Below, piece after piece: positions 16,501-29,977 of a stretch of 64,000 nt of DNA. Made by a program: the position numbers and the translations under genes. Under the pieces are notes generated by a model. It had not been told where the DNA came from. It ran no database searches and worked only from the letters and a program-made list of their open reading frames with translations. Source of the DNA: Amorphochlora amoebiformis (lineage: Eukaryota; Cercozoa; Chlorarachniophyceae). Location of the stretch: positions 620,001 to 684,000 of the forward strand of contig BAAHQB010000061.1 in assembly GCA_054601695.1 (NCBI GenBank), written 5' to 3'. Each line of letters starts with the position of its first letter. Position 1 is the stretch's first letter.

Positions 16501-16546
<46 letters not shown>

Positions 16547-16548
16547 TG

Positions 16549-16580
<32 letters not shown>

Positions 16581-16714
16581 TTATGCATATGTATATATTT
16601 ATATATACAACATCTATATGTATTTTATATATATATATATATATATATATGTACATATGAATGTATGTGTATGGAATCATATATGTGTATTTATATATCT
16701 ATATGTGTCTGTAT

Positions 16715-16751
<37 letters not shown>

Positions 16752-17039
16752 CCTATATATATACAAACACACCTACTACACAAATACACATATGTATATT
16801 TATCAACGGATACGTACAGACATGTTTACGTACTTGTATACATGTACAGAGTATCTAAACATTATCAGATTCTTGACAACCTTGGACTGGCCTCGACCGC
16901 CAAGATTCTCCAAGAATCTCTCGTTCGAGAGTTACAGGCAAAAATAGAGGACTCCCAGGAATCCCAAAAGTCTAGAGAGTGTAGAGAGTCTCCTAGGTCT
17001 CCGCCTCTGATCCCTAGCGCTGAGTCGGCGACGGCTTGA
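544..17039 (+). CDS. WDR11: WDR11-like WD-repeat protein, 5'-truncated by the window edge (28 exons seen)
   Basis: The 3' part of a multi-exon gene, about 920 residues in view, ending at TGA 17037-17039. Phase carries across nearly all junctions. The identity rests mainly on the C-terminal third. There [47 protein letters not shown] and [16 protein letters not shown] follow the order of the alpha-helical C-terminus of WDR11. Upstream exons read as beta-propeller strands ([51 protein letters not shown]). WDR11 is known as a scaffold at the trans-Golgi/endosome with two propellers and a helical tail. The first propeller would lie left of the window. Another propeller-plus-solenoid trafficking protein is the main alternative. 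The 8.0-8.9 kb section has ambiguous frames. Confidence 0.6.
3053..3322. repeat. Inverted repeat: exon 6 of the WDR11-like gene and its antisense copy
   Basis: Bases 3053-3098 are the reverse complement of 3277-3322 with about two mismatches over 46 bp. The downstream arm is the whole 39-nt exon with its GTAAGT donor. About 180 bp separate the arms, so the pre-mRNA can fold into a long hairpin that hides the exon and its donor. Confidence 0.85.
3690..4290. repeat. 22-bp purine minisatellite
   Basis: About 27 near-identical tandem copies of a 22-bp unit (core GAGCGAGAGACAGAGCAA followed by GATA or GTTA). It starts about 50 nt after the donor at 3641 inside a WDR11-like intron. A GTTA variant forms a block near 4095-4170, showing local homogenisation. 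Long frames through it on the minus strand are repeat artefacts. Confidence 0.9.
4540..7490 (+). CDS. WDR11-like exons 8-13 of the window (second-propeller region)
   Basis: Exons: 4540-4626, 5095-5204, 5752-5806, 6209-6320, 6790-6857 and 7408-7460 (or 7490, also in phase with a donor). Exon 8 starts with a very basic run ([13 protein letters not shown]) and joins exon 9 through a split GGC codon to give [19 protein letters not shown]. Exons 10 and 11 join through a split GAA and give [19 protein letters not shown] then [14 protein letters not shown], a clear WD blade. Exon 12 ([20 protein letters not shown]) and exon 13 ([17 protein letters not shown]) look like loop sequence. Introns here hold the 22-bp ACCGCTA-type minisatellite and TA repeats. 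Confidence 0.6.
4640..4830. repeat. 22-bp ACCGCTA minisatellite
   Basis: About 8-9 tandem copies of a 22-bp unit (TAATAACCGCTACGGTTACC core), starting right after the donor at 4626, with decayed units to about 5040. Each unit contains CCG/CGG arms that could pair. Confidence 0.9.
6494..6580. repeat. Hexanucleotide array (TATATG)n
   Basis: An uninterrupted run of about 14 TATATG units in a WDR11-like intron, distinct from the surrounding simple TA tracts. Confidence 0.85.
7740..10401 (+). CDS. WDR11-like exons 14-19 of the window (end of propeller, linker)
   Basis: Exons: 7740-7767, 8020-8331 (or 8383), 8601-8745, 8849-8955, 9416-9457 and 10068-10401. VVAGGIAGS joins [11 protein letters not shown] to give the last propeller strand. 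The 8020 exon then runs through a Pro/Ser-rich stretch ([14 protein letters not shown]), unusual in length for this gene. The 8601 and 8849 exons are open in more than one frame. I chose the frames that keep phase with [13 protein letters not shown] at 9416, which joins [12 protein letters not shown] through a split CGA codon. The 10068 exon continues into a Gln/Pro-rich then Gly/Glu-rich segment. The middle two exons are the least certain part of the gene. Confidence 0.45.
10825..13104 (+). CDS. WDR11-like exons 20-24 of the window (helical solenoid)
   Basis: Exons: 10825-10958, 11463-11501, 12049-12083, 12532-12569 and 13025-13104. They read [19 protein letters not shown], ... [62 protein letters not shown] and RKRNDVLSR. 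Every junction keeps phase, including split AGA, CGG and AGT codons. This order of helices matches the C-terminal region of WDR11 (a short helix before the EGxQLL-like helix, then xAxDACxYLQ-like, then GxWxxAAxLA-like). It is the strongest evidence for the gene name. Exon 22's acceptor lies in a 42-bp tandem duplication. Confidence 0.65.
11974..12057. repeat. 42-bp tandem duplication carrying a 3' splice site
   Basis: Two exact 42-bp copies (11974-12015 and 12016-12057), each ending in a T-rich tract, CCCTCAG and GGGAGAAAT. The second copy's AG (12047-12048) is the acceptor of the 12049 exon. The first copy is an equally strong decoy 42 nt upstream. Confidence 0.85.
13130..14060. repeat. GA-rich tandem repeat
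   Basis: About 13-14 copies of a roughly 60-75-bp unit made of (GA)n plus the constant block AGTGATAGAGTGAGAGGG and AAACATAGCA. It begins 25 nt after the donor at 13104. Variable (GA)n length separates constant blocks. Confidence 0.9.
14290..15245. repeat. Two diverged copies of an interspersed element
   Basis: 14290-14370 and 15165-15245 share CAGCATAC.AGCCCCACT, then GGCGG.GT.AA.GGCCC..GGGCTAAGA and ATGCTGAAT.ATCTGATCC. Both also continue into similar flanks (CTCAAAGCT). This is the longest form of the CAGCATGTCTTAGTC family seen elsewhere in the window. Confidence 0.75.
14733..17039 (+). CDS. WDR11-like terminal exons 25-28
   Basis: Exons: 14733-14776, 15557-15591, 15927-16115 and 16869-17039. 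They encode [42 protein letters not shown] with a Pro/Ala-rich extension, and [18 protein letters not shown] with a Ser/Glu-rich tail ending in TGA. Phase is kept throughout, including a split GGC between the first two. The final helix corresponds to the Cys-poor C-terminal helix of WDR11. The last 30 residues ([18 protein letters not shown]) are low-complexity and probably lineage-specific. Confidence 0.65.
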
Positions 17040-18056
17040 TCATCACTGTTTGCCCTATTTGACGGTAAGCCATGGCCCCGCAGCTACTATTGGATTTGAA
17101 AATGAATTAATTCATTGCAGCGTACATACTTACGGATATGAAGTTTAAATTTTCGGTTGGCTAGTTTTAACTTCACTGTTGTACAGTCCGACTAGTCCGA
17201 CTCCAAAATCATGCAGTTATCCACAATTGCTACAACTAGACGATCATCTGAGCTAGATACTAGAGGTATTATCTAGATGACCAGTGCACTCGTCCAGGTG
17301 ATACATCCTAGTCGGAGCCCAGAGATACTAGAGATCTAGGAGATAGTTCCTGGAGTTCACTTATCGATATCTAGTTATTATAATTACTACAAATAGTCTA
17401 GGGTCACTCTACATAGTAATCGTTAGTCTACTATATATATAATTGTGATTAGAGTATATTTAATGAGTCGGCAACCTTTTGAAATAAATCCGATTTGTAC
17501 CGTACGATAAGTACTAGAAGTAGCCTAGAACACAAGAGCTTTCCTCTAGAATCAGTCTGGATACTATAATACACGTACTCGACGTACATCGATAATATTC
17601 ATTTCACTAGTTAGAATTCGTACAGTAGCTATAGGCTAGCACCGTCGATTGGGTTGCCATTACCAAAACAAGTTCTCATTATTGGATTGAATTTCATTAT
17701 GTCACGTTAAACTTTTCTTGCCATGGCTATGGTCCATAGCCCGTGAATGTCCCGATGCAGAGAGAGCGAGAAGGATAGAGAGAGATAAAGAGGAAGAGAG
17801 AGGAGATATACAGGTATATATTCAAATGCAAGCAGGCAGGTATTTGTAAGAAAGAAGAAAGGAAAAAAGAGGTTAAAGGAAGACTTTAGGATCAGTATGG
17901 GCTCAGGAGAGAAGGTTAGGATCGACGCCGACTCTTCAACGTCCTCCGAAGATTCTCACACCCGTAGGGAAGGTCCCCACTCCACAGGCGTCGAAACTTG
18001 AAAGCCATTCCCGAAAAGATATTAGATAATTATCTTTAAAGGACACGTGTCCGTTG
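17040..18056. other. Intergenic region between the WDR11-like and PIMT-like genes
   Basis: About 1 kb free of TA microsatellite, between two tandem plus-strand genes. It holds AT-rich unique sequence with several TAGATCTAG-like palindromic words around 17260-17360 and a purine-rich tract at 17757-17880. It should contain the 3' end of one gene and the promoter of the next. No motif is specific enough to call. A short ATG-led frame at 17897 stops after 34 codons and is not supported. Confidence 0.5.
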
Positions 18057-18452
18057 ATGGGCAATCGCGGAAAGGACGCTTTTGGGCGCCTCGCCGTGCC
18101 CTTTTTGATGTCCTTCGGGATCTTTCTCCTCCCACCCGGCCCTGTTGCGCGGAATAAGCGCGAAAATTTACTGTCCGCAAAAAGATCTTCAATTTTGCAT
18201 TCCGTGGGGCTGAGAGGAGGGTACAGCGCGGAGATGGAGAAGGCGATGGTGGGCTTTTTGGGGCAATATACGGGCTCGGATAAGATCTGGAGGAATATAA
18301 GGTATAAAACTTTCGTGTAGTGATGATTTTTGCTATTTCGATAGTGTTTTAATTTCGGGAATTGGGGGAGGCGGGTGTGGGAGCAATTTGATTTCTGAAA
18401 TGTATTATATATATGTACACACACACATATAAATATAATCTATTATACATAT

Positions 18453-18507
<55 letters not shown>

Positions 18508-19079
18508 ATGTATAGTTCTATAGGTTGCACAAATATTTGTATACATTTTGCACATTTTACGTACACAGTTATACAATCCAACACGTCCTTATACGTAAAT
18601 TTACGTTGATACATATACAAATGTACAATATCTATATTGCATATATACATGTATACATATATATATATATATATATTCATATATATATATGTATATATGT
18701 GTTATATACATATATATATAAATGTGAATATATATATATATACATTTAAGTCTACATATAAATATATATATATATATATATACATATATCAGTGACAAAG
18801 AGGCACTAGACGGAACAAGATTGGTCTTCCAGAAGTATGTAAACGAAGGCGAACAGGTGGACTATGGTTTGACATTAGGGTTAAGATTGGGTTTAGAAGG
18901 CAGGGGTTTGGTTAGGGTTAGGGCTAGGGTCAGAGGCTAGGGTTAGGGTTAGGGTGGGGGTGAAGAACAACACCTGATAAATTTCGAGGAAACGATGTAT
19001 GTATATATTTATAAAAGTATACATATTTATAACATTTATCTTATTATATTTATCTATATATAAATATAAATGTGTATGC

Positions 19080-19112
<33 letters not shown>

Positions 19113-19238
19113 ACGTAAAATAATATATATATATGTATATATGTACATAACGTTATGTTTCAGTGGATTGATAGAGTAAACGAGAAACGCTTAGCCGAGA
19201 CTGTGGATCGATTTGAGTATCTCAAAAGAAAATTTTTG
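18057..19238 (+). CDS. PIMT-like gene exons 1-3 (N-terminal extension)
   Basis: Exons: 18057-18301, 18793-18856 and 19164-19238. Exon 1 starts [14 protein letters not shown] and carries a hydrophobic stretch ([15 protein letters not shown]), possibly a signal anchor or targeting peptide. It ends with a split AGT codon. Exons 2 and 3 ([33 protein letters not shown]) look helical and charged. I do not recognise this part as PIMT. A longer opposite-strand reading frame covers exon 1, but the plus-strand phase chain is coherent, so I prefer it. A TTAGGG-rich run begins 20-30 nt after the exon 2 donor. Confidence 0.5.
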
Positions 19239-20375
19239 GTGAATTTGTATACATATATATATATATATAGAAAATCTATATGTATAAATATGCATATATA
19301 TATATATATACACACATATGTAAATACAATATATATATATATATCATATATTATATATATATATATATATGTATATATGTAAATATATATGCAAGAAAAC
19401 ATACATATATTTGTATGTGTATATATGCAAGAAAACATATATATACATATATAAACATATATTCTCTCTCTATATATATGTACATGTATATATACACACA
19501 CACGTGTAAATATATATGCAAGAAAACATACATATATTTGTATGTGTATATATGCAAGAAAACATATATATATTTATATATATATATAAACATATATTCT
19601 CTCTCTATATATATGTACATGTATATATACACACACACGCATATATATATATATATATACACATACACATTATACATGGACACACCCATGAATTACCCTC
19701 ACATATACACCTCTCTCCTACCTCCTATCTCCCTTCCCTGCTCCCCTCTCAACAACCTCTCTTCCTCTTGCTTTTTAATCGCTTTCTTCCTTCTTCTCGT
19801 TTTACAATCGCTTCCTCTTTCCTTCTCGCTTTTCAAGTCTTCCTCCAGATTTTGATCTGGAGACACTTCTTCTACCTCAGAATTTCACCTAAATATATAT
19901 ATATATATATATGTAGACATACAATAATATCTTCCAATGTATATACACATATATCAATAACAATCCATATATATATATATATATATATAAATATATACAT
20001 ATATATATATATAAATATATACATATATATATATATATAAATATATACATATATATATACATATAGATATATATGTATATATCGAAGTTACACGCATACA
20101 TACATATTAAAATATAACAGATGCCCGGATCCGAAAATAAAGGAATCGAAGGAATTAGCCCCCAAGCGAAGAAAATTCTAGTCGACTACACGAAAAATAC
20201 CACCAATATTTCAGGAACAAGCCTAATACAAACCCTATCCTAACCCTCATCCTAACCTTATCCTAAACTTAATTCTAACGCTAATTCCAAGCTTAATCCT
20301 AATCCTTTGAATCGAAAACCCTCCTTGCAGGGTAGAGGTTAGGGTTAGGTTGTATGTGTTGTGTATGTGTATTTG

Positions 20376-20408
<33 letters not shown>

Positions 20409-20582
20409 TATACAACTGTTTAAATTAAATGTAACATATATGCGTTTGTAGTATATGCTAACACATATGAAAATATATGTGTTTTTTGGTACATTATATA
20501 CATATAAATATATATACATATACAATATAAATGGATTTAGCAACATTTGCAGATAAAAATATATGTATGACTGTATATGTGT

Positions 20583-20624
<42 letters not shown>

Positions 20625-20663
20625 GTACAATATATACACACATATGTATATATGTGAAAATGT

Positions 20664-20705
<42 letters not shown>

Positions 20706-20767
20706 GTGTGTGTGTGTGTGTGTTAACATTTATATATAAATATAATATTATGTATGTAAATATATTC

Positions 20768-20807
<40 letters not shown>

Positions 20808-21197
20808 TGTGTGTATGTATATGTACATATATCTATATCCATATGCGTATTCACACACATAAAGGTAGTACAAACGTATACATTAAAATACATGCAAAGA
20901 TACGTACAGTCATCATACGATCCATATATATAATTATATATATATGTATATATATATATGTGTGTGTGTATATATATATATATTTATGATAGGTATTCCA
21001 GAATGGTATAAGACAATTAATGTACACATTTTAGGTATTGTAGAGTCCATGCAGGAGATGATCTCGTATATCGAATCGCTCTCAAGACTGAAAACACCAA
21101 GGGTTACAGCCGCTTTTTTTACGCCATCTTTTTTCTTTTATTATTCCTGGCCCTCTGTTTATTTCGCTTTCTCTTGTCGAAAGTCTCAATGATTATA

Positions 21198-21233
<36 letters not shown>

Positions 21234-22676
21234 ATATATACATACATGTAGATATGCAGTGTATATGTGTGTTTACATACGTTAGTAAAGGGGTATATGT
21301 ATAGATATGTCTGTACATTAAAATATGAGAGTAGATATATGTATGTAGAGTATTTTTTATACATATATATATATATAATATTGCACTATATATATATATA
21401 TATGTACATATACATATGTATGTATACCATGAACATAAAGTATCTTAAATTATATATATATGTATATGTACCACTATATATATATATATATATAAATCCA
21501 TACATATTCATTCACATATAGTAACACATAAATACACACGCATATAACATCTCCAGATAAAGAACTACATATATACGTACATATATGTACATATACACAT
21601 ACAATATATGAACTTATTCTCATATAGACACATGCAAAAAAATCCTCCAGATAAAGACAGCATTCTTATCGGTCGACCGCCAAGACTTCTCGCTCTCTCC
21701 CGTCCATGCTTACTCCAACCTCGCATCCATTATTGGTCCTCGCCACGAGAGAGAGCCACGAGAGAGAGCCAGAGAGAGGGAGATGACCTCTGTCTCTCTC
21801 TCCTTACCTCTCTTCCTGTCTTCTCCGCTCGCTCTCATCTCTCTTCTATCCTCTCTATCCCCGTCTCTCTGTGTCTTCTTCCTTCCTCGCTTGCTCTCCC
21901 TTTCATATCCCTCTCCCTATCACTCCGATCGCTCTCAATCACTACCCTCTCTTCTCCTTCTCCATCTCTCTTCCTTCCTCCGCTTCCTCTCACTCTCTCT
22001 CTTCCCTCTCCTCTCCCTCTCCCTCTTCTCTCTCTCTCCCATTCGTTCTCGCCCTCATTCTCCTCCCCTCTTTCTCTTCTTCCGCTCGCTCTCACCTCTC
22101 TCGCTCTCCTCTCTCTCCTCTCCCTCTCCCTCTTTCTCTTCTTTCTCATACGCTCGGTCTCCTCTCCCGCTCGGTCTCCTCTTTCATGTTGACTATGCCT
22201 ATAAGGTATTGGAAGTGTTTTGGCGTCTCCTTGGTGGCTAGCAGAGGGATTGGAACGCTTGAGGGTTGGATAAATATATAATATATGTGTGTATATATAT
22301 ATATATATATGTGTATATATATATGTATATGTATATATGTATATATATATATATGTATGTATGTATGTATATATATGTATATATGTATATCTATTGTGTT
22401 TATATGTATATATTTTACATAAATGGATGGATGGATGGATGGATGAATACACTCGTGCACAATTAGCCTTCAAGTTTCTTTTTTCTTCTATATTTTTATA
22501 TATATATATGTACATACATATATATACATACATATTATATATATATATACATAATATATATATATATATGTAAATATATTATATATATATATATATAGTT
22601 ATATATATTATGCATATATATATATATTAGATATCTCTACAAAAGTAAATATACAAATATATATGTATGTATATGT

Positions 22677-22711
<35 letters not shown>

Positions 22712-22813
22712 GTACACACATCTGCTTTATATATATATATATATATATATAATATATGTATAGTTTAAAGGTAAGAATATATGCAGGTATGTATATAAAT
22801 ATATATATATATA

Positions 22814-22844
<31 letters not shown>

Positions 22845-23031
22845 GTACATATATATACATGTATTTATACATTTCATCAGAACAATCTTCGTCCGGGCTG
22901 TAAGGTTCTCATCATTGGCGGAGGCTCCGGTGACACATGTGTTTTATATAAATATATGAAAACATATATATACATATACATGTATGTACATATTTATATG
23001 TATATATACTATTGTATGTGAATCAATGCAA

Positions 23032-23066
<35 letters not shown>

Positions 23067-23143
23067 CATGTTTTATGTACATGAGGATGTGAAATTCGTG
23101 CATATATATATATATATATGTATATATATGTATGTATATTTGC

Positions 23144-23213
<70 letters not shown>

Positions 23214-23591
23214 TGTATGCACACTTGTCATATTCTTTTATATATACATATCTATGTATATACATACACACACACATATATATACATATAGTATGAATAT
23301 ATACGTAAATACATATATGTACGCATCACAATAGTTCAAGCATATACTTACATATACGTACACACACACGAAATGTACATATACAATGTAAATTTACACA
23401 GGTTATGAGGCAGCAGTAGTGGGTCGATTAGTAGAGGATGGGAAGAATGGGAAAGTCATTTCTCTCATAGAGGTTAGCGATAAATTTATTACTAGCTTAT
23501 TTGGTGTCGATTTGTTCAAAACACAAAACTAACATACATGCACTTTTTTTTTATAAGGCATGTTATATATACGTATACTTAAACATATATA

Positions 23592-23626
<35 letters not shown>

Positions 23627-24052
23627 TCTATATATATACATATATTGTTAGTGCAGTGGTCCTTAGTAGTATAGGACCGGTAGTCGTGGTGATTAATTGA
23701 AGTACTTTTTTACTATAATTAACCCATGTTTCACGAATTTGAGCTAATCTGTATGGTCATGTGATAAGTCCGCTGAGGTCACGTGAGCGTGACAAGTCGT
23801 AACGTCACATTCTCTCACACTCTTCTGGAACCCCGTTACTACTGAGTACTATCGGATGCGACGATCTCCAAGAATCTCTGGAATCTCCAGCGATCTCCAG
23901 CTATCCATAGTAAACTTACGACAATATTGCAACACGCTATCGACATCTGCTCTTCGAACTGCGTCCCCTCATGCTATTTATACTGTTGCTTTGAAAATAT
24001 ATATATATGTATGTATATATATATATATAAATATACATATATATATATACAC

Positions 24053-24084
<32 letters not shown>

Positions 24085-24559
24085 GACATGCATATATGTA
24101 TAAATATGTGGATATGTACGTGCGTATATGAACGTATATTTTAGATATATATATGTATATATATATATATATATATATTATGTATATATATATATGTATG
24201 TATATGTATGTACATATCTTGATATTATATATGTATATATATTTTTACATATGTTTGCATATATATACATAATGCAGGTATGTATGTATACGTATCACCG
24301 ACATCGTGTAAAACGCATATATTATGTTATATAATATATACACACATATACATATATAATATATATATAAATATATACATATATATATATGAATACATAA
24401 ATAAATAGAAATTAATATATATATATATATGTGTAGATAGATGTATATATATATATATCAATATATATATATGTAATGTAAAAATGCATTATAAATGCGT
24501 ACATACATAATATATGAATTATATACATACATATATACATATAAATATGTATTTATATA

Positions 24560-24591
<32 letters not shown>

Positions 24592-24893
24592 ATATATGTA
24601 TATATTATTCATAGGAAAAAGAACAGTTAGAGGTATCGGAATATAATCTGCGGAAGGACACTGACACTGAAGTATTATTAGAAGATCAGGTATATTTCAT
24701 ACAATATATACATACATATACATATAAATATTTCATTTAAATATAGATATATATATTTATATACATATCTAGATGTATAAATATATATATACTCACATGC
24801 ATACATATTTTATTCCTATATATATATATATATATATATATATTGTAAATATATATGACTCACAAAGGCCATAATCCTTATCATGGGAAATAT

Positions 24894-24957
<64 letters not shown>

Positions 24958-25343
24958 ATATATATTGTCATAAGACTCATAAAGGCAATAATCCTGTTCG
25001 TGGGAACATATTATACATTAATATATATACGCATATATATATATGTATATAATATATATATATATATATTATGTACATTTCCTTTAACATAATATGACAT
25101 AAGCTAATACTATAATACAATATATATATTATCTAATAGTACAACAAAAACCATAATAAACAAGCATTTTCAAGTATATAGTACATTAGTAATACATTGT
25201 TTCATGTAGAACTTTTTTCATATATTACATTTACATATATATATATATATATATATTTATATTAGCATATGTATATATATATATAGATAATATATATATA
25301 CTTTATAACATGACTTCATCGAAACCCTTTTCTCAATATATGA

Positions 25344-25385
<42 letters not shown>

Positions 25386-25692
25386 TATATATGTGTGTAT
25401 ATATATACATAGGTCATAAGCATTGAGAGGAGCATTCCTATGCATGCAGGAGCTCCCGAGCAGGTAATGCTTCTGCGTATTAGTATATATATATATATAC
25501 ATATATATACCTACAAAAAGTATATATACATTTATGTTTGTGTGAATGTGAGTGAATATATATACATATATATATATATATTTTACATACATATATATAT
25601 ATGAGACATGATAGTGTATATAAAGATATGTATGTATTTGTATATACATATAAATATGCATATTTGCGCATAAATATATGTGTATGCAAGAT

Positions 25693-25723
<31 letters not shown>

Positions 25724-26199
25724 GTTATGTAGACATTTATATATATATATATACCTAAATATATATATATATATGTGTATGAATAGACATCAAAAGAGTA
25801 TATATCTCAGGGTCCTTTTGACGCGATATTCGTCACTCAACTACCCAGTGTAATATATTATAAAACCTATAATATAATATATATACATATATATATTTGT
25901 ATATATATATATATACATTTAATATATACATATATAATATATATATATATATATTTTTATATGTTTACATATATATATGATAAATCTTCATATATAATAC
26001 ATATGTGTATAAATGTACAAACATATATATTTACATATATATATATATATATATATGTATATGTATGTGTATGTAGGAACCATTCGCTTTCGAGATAGGA
26101 CTCTCGCGTCAGCTTACCCCAAATGGAACTATGATAGTAATTACGTACATATATGTGTATACATCATACACATATATATATATATATACATACACATAC

Positions 26200-26230
<31 letters not shown>

Positions 26231-26358
26231 TATGTGTGTATATGTGAACATATATATATATATATATGTATACATATTTATATACATCTTTTTTTACGTA
26301 TAACTATATATAAATCCTTGTATGAAACTCTAATTATACACACATGTTTTATGTATAC

Positions 26359-26392
<34 letters not shown>

Positions 26393-26452
26393 CTATAAAT
26401 ACTTGTATAAAACTTGAAACGTCATCATTGAGAAGTTCATGCATATGTATAT

Positions 26453-26483
<31 letters not shown>

Positions 26484-26566
26484 ATTTATATATGTACATA
26501 CATACATTGTATAATATATATATATACATATGAATATATATATATATATTTATTATTTGTTTAATC

Positions 26567-26599
<33 letters not shown>

Positions 26600-27032
26600 A
26601 GATATACAATATGTATATATGGTATCTAAATACCCCAACCGGAACTATGATAGTAATCATTCATATATATATATATATACACGTATATATACACTATATA
26701 GTATATATATACATGCATATATACATATATGTGTATATATATTAATGTATATATATAGCGTATATAATAATATAAATGTATATAAATATATATATATATA
26801 TGTGTAAATATGTTTAATAATACGCATCCATAAATACGTAATATTTCCCAATCAAAACTATATTACAAACATATATATATATATATGTATATACATAATT
26901 GTACATATATATATAAGAAATGCATGTATATGCATAAATATATATAATGTATTAATACATATAAAATATATGTAGGTTCCAATAGATACCATTAGCCAAG
27001 CAGTAACCTCGACCTCTTCAGACGATGAGGGT

Positions 27033-27063
<31 letters not shown>

Positions 27064-27098
27064 TATATATATAAATAAATAATATACATACATATGTT

Positions 27099-27158
<60 letters not shown>

Positions 27159-27171
27159 TACATATGTACAA

Positions 27172-27204
<33 letters not shown>

Positions 27205-27326
27205 AATAATATATGTATAAAATATATATACATACATACATGTGCACACATATGTGTACATCACCGTATTGTGTAAACTGCAATCCGATTAACATGGAAT
27301 CCAAAGCATACCAGCCTTTATAAGTT

Positions 27327-27370
<44 letters not shown>

Positions 27371-27500
27371 TACAATCCGGTTAATATGGAATCCAAAGCA
27401 TACCAGCCTTTATAAGTTCAATATATATATATATATATAGTACTGTGTAAACTGCAATCCGGTTAATATGGAATCCAAAGCATACCAGCCTTTATAAGTT

Positions 27501-27538
<38 letters not shown>

Positions 27539-27990
27539 TTGTGTAAACTACAATCCGGTTAATATGGAATCCAAAGCATACCAGCCTTTATAAGTTCAAT
27601 ATATATATATATATATATATATACTACAATCCGGTTAATATGGAATCCAAAGCATACCAGCCTTTATAAGTTCAATATATATATATATATAGTACTGTGT
27701 AAACTGCAATCCGGTTAATATGGAATCCAAAGCATACCAGCCTTTATAAGTTCAATATATATATATATATATATATATAGTATTGTGTAAACTACAATCC
27801 GATTAATATGGAATCCAAAGCATACCAGCCTTTATAAGTTCAATATAATATATATATATATACATATTGTATATATATATATATATACATATGTATATGT
27901 AATATATAGACCGAGATCCGGCGGCTATAGCATCAGGTGCCCCTAGCCTTGAAAAGATTATTCCGAAGGAAAGGTAATATATATATATTT

Positions 27991-28021
<31 letters not shown>

Positions 28022-28036
28022 ATATATATATGTGTG

Positions 28037-28077
<41 letters not shown>

Positions 28078-28209
28078 GTAAATTATATATATATATACAC
28101 ATATGTATGTATGTGTATATGTATATATGTATACATGAGTATAAATTTGTATACCTATACATATACATATATATATATAAGGATATATACGGTTTATATA
28201 TATATATAT

Positions 28210-28240
<31 letters not shown>

Positions 28241-28813
28241 ATGTATAGATATAGAATAGAATATATGTCTTCGTATATATATTATATTTATACGCATATA
28301 TTAAAATAACTTTTTGGTATATGCATTTATACAAACATACACGTTTAAAAATGTTAATCATGTAATTGTATACGCATATATATACATATAAATATACCTC
28401 TATATATATTTATATTATATGCATATAGGATATATATACACATATATGTAAAGGTATATATTATCCTCATACGTACATATACGGATATATGTATATATAC
28501 ACATATATATATAAACATATATATTTATATATATATATATACATACATATATATATATATATATAATATGTAAAGATAACACATAATATGTATACATGTA
28601 CTATACACCCAAGGCATAAATATGATATCAATATGTGTTTATATATATACCTACACATACATATACATATATACATATATATATATATATATGTATTATA
28701 AATATATATATATATATATATATTATGTATATATATTCTTAGACGTCCTGTAGGGCCGGCAGATATAGAAGAGGAACGGGTTAATTAATATAATATATAT
28801 ATATATATACATA

Positions 28814-28889
<76 letters not shown>

Positions 28890-29832
28890 TATATGTATTA
28901 CAAAACACATACACACTCTCTCAATCATCCATATCTTACATACACACTCCCCAACACAAAATAACTTACATATATCTAATTCTATACATCCTTACACACG
29001 ACGTACTTTAGGGTAAGTAAGAGAGAGAGAGACTGACCTCCAGGAAAAAAAAAGGGAAGCGAGAAGAGAGAAATCAAACTACACACATGAAACATATATA
29101 CACACAAATACATATACACACAATGTACATACTTATATATATATATATACTTGTGTGTATGTAGGAGAGAAGCCTCCGGCAATTGGAGAGAGAAGAGAAG
29201 CTGGAGAGAATCAAGAAAGGATTTCGAGAACCGAAAGGGTACAAACCCGGGGTAATACGCTCTCTCTCTCTCTTTTTTTCTCTCGATTTTCTCTCTCTCT
29301 CTCCTTTTCTCTCTCTTTTTCTCTCTCTCTCTCTTCTTCTCTTCTTTTTTTCCTCTTCTCTCTCTATTTTTTTCACGCTTTTTTTCCCTCTTTTTTCACG
29401 CTCTTTTTTCACTTTTTTTTTTTTTTTCCCTTTCTCTCTTTCCTGTATGTTTTCTGTTTTCTCTCTTCTTTAATTTTCTCTCTCTTTTTCTCTCTTTTCT
29501 CCCTTTTATTTTTTCGGTTCTCTCATTTTTCTATCTACTTTCTCTTTTTCCCCTTTTTCTCTTCCTCTCGCTTCTCTTCCTCTCGCTTCTCTCACTGTCT
29601 CTCTCTCTCTATTCTTTTCTCTCCCTTCCTCTCTCTCTTCGCTCTCTTCTCTCTCTCTCTATGCTTTTCTCTCCCTTCCTCTCTCTCTTCGCTCTCTCTT
29701 CTCTCTCTCTCTTTCTCCGTCTCTCTCTCCCTCTCTCCCTCTCTCTCTCTCTCCCTCTCTCTCTTTTTTCTCCATTGATTCTCAGGGTAACGTGTTTCTC
29801 AATCTATCTATGTACCTACCTCTTTTCGTATG

Positions 29833-29868
<36 letters not shown>

Positions 29869-29927
29869 TTTTTAGGATCGGTTAGATATCAAGGAGTCCC
29901 TCGAAGGCTACAATAATACGTGCGTTC

Positions 29928-29977
<50 letters not shown>

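Noticed and set aside
17936-18424. 162-codon minus-strand frame
   Set aside because: Overlaps exon 1 of the PIMT-like gene. The plus-strand reading keeps phase into the next two exons, while the minus frame has no splice partner I could find. Not fully excluded.
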